A stretch of 64,000 nt of DNA, taken from assembly GCA_024180945.1 (NCBI GenBank), contig JAKSGN010000033.1, forward strand, positions 2,356,001 to 2,420,000, in the 5' to 3' direction. A program made the position numbers and the translations under genes. Source of the stretch: Macrophomina tecta (lineage: Eukaryota; Ascomycota; Dothideomycetes; Botryosphaeriales; Botryosphaeriaceae). Below the pieces are notes generated by a model. It was not told the origin of the DNA, did no database searches, and saw only the letters and a list, made by a program, of their open reading frames with translations. How positions within the stretch are numbered: the first letter of the stretch is position 1; the number at the start of each line of letters is the position of its first letter. Of the stretch, positions 58,768-64,000 are shown one piece after another.

Positions 58768-59545
58768 TATAACGGCGGCCTCTTCTACTAGGCTTTAGAA
58801 TCGCCTAGTAGGGTTAAATAGCTAAGGAGTTTACCTTAAGAGATAAGAGAAGGATAAAGAATTAGAATAATAGTAGTAATTATATAATATATTAATACAT
58901 GGTACGCGTTAGGCTTATTACCTCTAATAGTATTATATTAGAGCCTTAAGTTAACTATAAAGATTAAAGTACTATCTAAGAAGTATATCTATATACTATA
59001 GAAAAGTTATAGTAATCTAGATTAATATAACTAGATTAAGGTATCTAGATTAAAGATATTAGATTATTAATCTTAGATTAGATTAATCTAGATAGGCCCT
59101 ATAAATTCTATATAACTTAGGTGCTAAAGCCCGTTTTCTAGAATCTAACTTCTATATCGATTAAGAAAGTATTATACTACTAAACTATTATTTTTTAAAT
59201 TATATAAGTTATTTAACTTTCTTTTATTTATTTCTCTTAGTCTAAAGCTAGTTTTTAGAATTTATAATTTTTTTTTTAGAAATATTCTTTTTCTATAGAA
59301 GTTCGACCTAGTTAGTATTCCTATAGTTTTACTATATTATATAGGCGTTATTTTTATATAGGCTTTCGCTACTATCTTATTTAGGTTTATATATGCTATT
59401 TTTTTAAGGCTATTTTTTTCGTACGAGCGCGTTAGTATTATAGCTCTACTATTCTTATAGGTTCTTAGTTTTTATAGTATCTTTTTTTATATAGACTTTT
59501 TATTTATAGGGTTATAAGGCTCTTATTTCTCTAGGGTTTATAATA
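58768..59545 (-). repeat. 3' LTR of Gypsy-A (A1 type)
   Basis: 778 bp, TATAACGGCGGCC to GGGTTTATAATA, with the A1 middle section. Confidence 0.9.
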
Positions 59546-59650
59546 CTACTTTTCCTCTTAAGAATCTTCGGCTCGAAGATTTATTTATTTATCTATATCT
59601 TAGACTTTTTTTATTTTCTTATTTTATTTTTCTATTGTACGCCTCCCACT

Positions 59651-60390
59651 ATACCTCTAAAATAAAAGCGCGATTTATAAAAGACTAAGCGTAAGTCTCT
59701 AGATATAAAGATTAATTTACTAGGTATTATAATATTTATCTTTTATTTATAGTATTTACTTCTAAATACCTAGCAAAAGGCTAAAAAACCTAAGATAATA
59801 TATTAAATAGCCTTAGGTTTTTCTTATTATAGTAAATATTATTATACTAGGTATACGGGTTATAATACTAGCGGTCTTAAAGACTCTAATATTAGTTCTT
59901 TTTTAGTAGTTTTATAAGTCTACTAATTTTTTCTTTAGTTAAGTGTCTTTATTATGTCTTAGATAAGGTGCGCTTAGAATATATTACTTTTAAGAATTAG
60001 CTTTAAAAGATAGCCTTTAGTTTTTCTTATATTAAAAGATAGTAAGAGTTACTTAAATATCGTACTATAATATTATAGCGTAAGTTAGATGCAATTAATA
60101 TACTTAGAAAGTTAAAGATATTAGAGACTAAAAATATCTCTAATTCTAAAAATACTAAGAAGAAGCGATTATTAAAGTATTTATATAGCGATATCTTAGC
60201 TAATAATACTATAAAGTTATTCTAGTTTATTAGATCTTTTAGCATTAGTTTAGGTTCTATACCTTCTAAGAGTCCCGATCTAGTTAACTAGGCGCGGTTA
60301 TCTCTATTTTCTAATTTTAATTTTAGGTTCTTTATATATAACGAGGTAGTAGCTTTAGTTAATCTAGATTTTAATAATAGAACTTATTAA
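59651..60390 (+). pseudogene. Antisense accessory ORF of Gypsy-A, third minus-strand copy
   Basis: Counterpart of 38355-39098. The start codon is now ATA (59651-59653) and the closing TAA is at 60388-60390. The distance of 737 nt is 4 less than in the other two minus-strand copies, so small deletions (one near 59885-59895) have broken the frame. Stops otherwise are TAG/TAA. Confidence 0.5.
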
Positions 60391-63300
60391 TAAGTTCTTA
60401 ATAGTTATAGAGTTCTAGTAGTTTTTAGATATTTTTCTAGTCTCTCTATTATTTAAGAAGGTATTAGAACTAGTTATTAATATAACTACTATCTAGGATT
60501 TATTTTATATTCTAGTCTATATTCCCGTTAGCGTTTAGATTTTTCGATAGTATTTCTTTCATTTAGCGTAATAGCGCGGCGTTTTCTAGTACTGGTTTAA
60601 GGAGTAAGACATAAAATATAAAATATATTTATATAGTATTAGATAATCTAAGGCGGAAATTAACCTTTCTAATTTATTCTTTAATTTTGAATAGTTTGAT
60701 TTTCTTAAAGTCTAGTTTATTATTCGATTATTTTATCTTAATATTTTTTCTAAGAAGATAAACTTTATTTTTTTTTTAGCTTTAGTACCTTCTAGTACCG
60801 TCTATTATAGTATTTACCTATTTATAGAGCTACGAATTTAAGGTCTAGGTATAATTATTTATAAAGTATCTTTAGCTAGTCTACTTTAAAAATTTCTTTT
60901 TAGGCTAGAAATTTACTTAGTATTAGCTCTTTATAAGCTATAGACTTATAACTATAGTTAGTATAGAACGGGAATTCTTATATAGCTAATACTTTTAAGC
61001 TATTATATATAAACTATACGAGCGATACTAGCTCGACCTAGTTATCTTATATATAGTTAAAATAGTAATATAGATATTATTCTAGTATTTAATTTATTTA
61101 TTTCGTCTATCTATCTATTTAAGAATATACTATAGTTAAAAGCTTATACTTAGCTCTAAGCTAGCGGGTAAGAGTCTACTAGAATTAGAATATAAATAGC
61201 TAGTCTCTATCTAATACGAGCTCTTCTAATAACCTATAGTTACTAAGAATTATTCTAAAAAATATATAGGCAAGTTCTTTTATATTTACTATCTTAAGAT
61301 ATAGTAGATAATATATATACTTTATTATTCTATTAATAATAACTAAAGTCGAGTTATACTTAATCTTAGTAAGCGGTTTTTCTAACTTAGATAAATCTAT
61401 AATAAAGTCTAGCAAGATAGATTACTAAGAGTACTTTAGTACTAATAGCGGCTAAAGTAGTTTATAGAGTATATATCTTACTACCTTACTTCTAATATAA
61501 AGATTATATTACGAAATTATTTATTAAACTATTCTTCTAAGATTTAAAAAGTAGTAGCTTTTTATAATTCGCTCTATTATCTTATCTATTTCTTAATAAC
61601 TATATACTAGAGTCTTATATATATTCTTTATAAGCTCTTCTCATAGTTTAACTAAAACGTAGACTAATTCTAAAAATAGAATTATACTATCTACGTTTCT
61701 AGTTACTTAGAAGTTATCTCTAAGTTCTCTAATTTTTTAAACTATTATATTATTTATATAGGCTTTTTAGATTTTTTACTTCTATTTATTACCTTTAAGG
61801 CGTATCGCTAGAGCGAATAGTCTAACTAAAATAAGTAAGTTATTTAGTTCTTTCTTAAGCTACATTTATTCTAGACTATAAATAGCTATAATCTAGTAGC
61901 TATAGCTAGTAGGTATAAAAGACTCGTCTTTCTACATATTAAGTATTATAGATTATAGACCTAGCTTTTTTTTAATATAGTCGGCTTATCTACTTAGCGC
62001 ATCTACGCGAGTATTTTTAGATACCTTTTTATAGATAATCTTTATATTATAAGATACTAGTTCTTTAGCCTACTAAACCTATTAATAGTTTAGCTCTTTA
62101 GTAGTAGTAAAGTATAAGAGATTCTTATAGTTATAGTAGACTATAATCTAGTATTTAACGTTTTTAAGATAGTATCTCTATTCTTTAAAAGTTATAATTA
62201 TAGTTAAAAACTTTTTATTATAGACGTCGTAGTTCTTTTTAGTAGATATTATTTTTTTTAAGTAGTAGATAATAGGTTATAGTCTATCTTCTTTATCTAG
62301 CTAACTAAGTACGACTTCTATAGCATAGTCTAAAGTATTAGTTTCTACCATAATTAGTAGATCTAGATTATAGAGCTCTAGAACTAGTACTTCTATAAAT
62401 ATCTACTTTAGTAAGTTAAACGCTCGTTATTATTTTTCTTTCTATATAAACCTGTGTTCTTTCTTAGTAATATCGGTTAGAGATATCGTTATTTTAGCAT
62501 AGTTTATAATAAACTTTTAGTAAAAGTTAGTAAATCTAAGAAAGAATTATACTTCTTTAATAATTTACGATATTAGCTAATCTTTAATTACGTCTAGTTT
62601 TTTATCGTCTATACTGATATATTCTAGAGTAATAATAAATTCTAAGTATTTTATTCTTTATATATACTACTTACTTTTTTTAGGGCTACTTAGAGATTTT
62701 ATTTATCTAAGGTCTTTAGAACTTTTCTTATATACTTAGTATATTCTTTAAGCATCTCCGAGTATATTAGAATATTATCTAGGTAAGCTAAGGCGAATAT
62801 ATCTAAATACAAACGTAGAATATTATTAACTAAGCTCTAAAAGGTAGTCGATACGTTAGTAAGCCTAAAAGATATTACTATATACTTATAATATCTAAAT
62901 TATATTTGAAATGCCGTTTTTTATTCTTTATTTTTCTTAATATAAACTAGATAGTAGCCTTCTTAAAGGTTTAGCTTTATAAAGAACTTAGCATTATAAA
63001 GCTTATTCTATAATTTATTAATATAAGGTAGTAGGTATTAGTTCTTAACTATAATATTATTTAGCTATCGATAGTTAATATAGAGGCGAAGCTTACCATT
63101 CTTCTCAGAAATAAATAGAATAGAATATTTTACCAGCGACTATAAAAGCTATATATATTCTTATTCTAAGTTCTTATTAATATATTTTTATAATACTTTA
63201 GCCTTAGTTTCTAATAAGAAGTAGATAGGCTTAAATACTAATTACGTTCTTAGAAGTAGGGGTATCTTATAATTCTATAGCTAATATTCTAGTAGTTATT

Positions 63301-64000
63301 CTTTACCTCTTTCTTAGAATATTTTTAATATATTCTAGAATTTTTATAGAACTATCTCTAATTTTAGTATAGGCGCTAATTTATTTATAGTAGGCTTTAT
63401 AATTTCGCTAAGATCTATGCTAATCTTAGCTATTAAAATACTTTTATTATCGTAGCTTCTATATCTAAGGGGACTAGTATCTACTTTATCTAAGTAGCCG
63501 TACTATTTATTAAGTCTCTAGGGGTAGTCTTCTTTAACTAGCTTTAGGCTATTCTTATTCTTATTCGTAAGGCCTTATATTATACGAGTAAAGATCTTCT
63601 ACTTAGTATTCTTACTAGGTTTTATATAAATTATATAGGCCTTTTCTTCTTGTCTTATTATAAGTTTTAGCGCTCGATAGCTAATAGTCTTAATATCTAT
63701 AAGTACGTTATTATCCTGCTATTTTAGCTTAGAGGTTTTACTCTAGCTCTTAGGCTCTAGCGTTTTTTTTTAGCTCTATTAGCTTCTTCTTACCATTACA
63801 AGATAGTATCTATAGTATTTATTAGAAAACGTAATAGTCTCTATTTTCTAGCTAATATATAGCTTATAAGTCTTTAGCTATAATATTTCTAGAATAATAT
63901 CATATTTAAAAATTATTATTACATCAAGGTTAATCTATTTTTAGTAATTACTAATAGTAAGAGGTACTTCTTCTATCTTAATTTATATCTAGCTATTTTT
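60320..64000 (-). pseudogene. Gypsy-A pol remnant, minus strand, partial
   Basis: Chromodomain tail, integrase, RNase H and RT in minus-strand order, continuing past the window. The stretch 61200-61415 is still open and is an integrase core fragment (LDFIIDLSKLEKP, ELVLDRD). The RT active-site region lies near 62770-62800. TAG/TAA stops elsewhere. Confidence 0.86.

Larger units (their letters stand above)
58768..64000 (-). mobile_element. Gypsy-A element (A1-type LTR), minus strand, runs off window
   Basis: The 3' LTR at 58768-59545 is followed by internal sequence colinear with 38250 to about 42700 of the best copy, i.e. 3' region, chromodomain, integrase, RNase H, RT and up to the protease. 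The 5' part lies beyond 64000, so the target duplication cannot be tested; the left flank is CTAGG (58763-58767). Confidence 0.9.

Noticed and set aside
1..64000. Mitochondrial or plastid origin because of the extreme AT content
   Set aside because: LTR retrotransposons with target duplications, chromodomain-type pol and RIP-pattern mutations indicate nuclear heterochromatin.
1..64000. CRISPR arrays, bacterial operons, tRNA or rRNA genes
   Set aside because: No regular short repeat-spacer array, Shine-Dalgarno-type layout, cloverleaf or rRNA-like segment was seen.

Overview
The window looks like a gene-free, AT-rich heterochromatic block from a filamentous ascomycete (Pezizomycotina). I see no host gene, rRNA, tRNA or CRISPR array. 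Almost everything is nested transposable elements carrying the signature of repeat-induced point mutation (RIP). CpA and TpG are nearly absent while CpG persists, TpA is hugely over-represented, reading frames are broken mainly by TAG/TAA, and catalytic Asp, Cys and His codons have become Asn and Tyr. Because TpG is gone, ATG start codons are almost absent, which is why so few ORFs survive.

Layout. 1-4688: the 3' part of a Ty1/Copia element with its 3' LTR. It sits in a Gypsy element (family B, + strand) seen as pieces at 4689-6226, 7015-7455 and 22372-23620. Family B was also hit by a solo Gypsy-A LTR (6227-7014, TSD GTAAC) and by a Gypsy-A element (7456-22371, + strand, TSD CTAGA). The latter contains a second, complete Gypsy-A element in the opposite orientation (9779-18139). 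23621-27651: unassigned AT-rich DNA, a roughly 490-bp LTR-like repeat, another solo Gypsy-A LTR (TSD TTTAT) and a Gypsy-A 3' fragment. 27663-29517: a pogo/Fot1-like DNA transposon with no visible RIP. 29520-31023: a Gypsy-B 3' end, a Gypsy-A LTR scrap and unassigned DNA. 31026-32878: a second, lightly RIPed pogo/Fot1-like element. 32881-46150+: a third Gypsy family (C, + strand), interrupted by a complete minus-strand Gypsy-A element (37520-45762, TSD TTACG). 47033-48884: a third, heavily RIPed pogo/Fot1-like element. 49350-55204: a complete Copia element, colinear with the one at the left edge. 55835-56088: a lone Copia LTR. 56089-58277: a minus-strand Gypsy-A fragment. 58278-58765: the second copy of the roughly 490-bp repeat. 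58768-64000: a third minus-strand Gypsy-A element running off the window.

Most notable points. (1) Between pol and the 3' LTR, Gypsy-A carries a reading frame of about 247 codons on the strand opposite to pol. One copy still has an ATG in a good context. Two diverged copies keep exactly the same 741-nt frame, broken only by TAG/TAA. Gypsy-B seems to carry a similar antisense frame, and Gypsy-C a possible sense-strand counterpart. (2) The three pogo-like elements show none, light and heavy RIP, giving a relative clock. The freshest has an otherwise intact transposase split by one base missing from a G run. (3) Exact target-site duplications allow the insertion order to be read directly.
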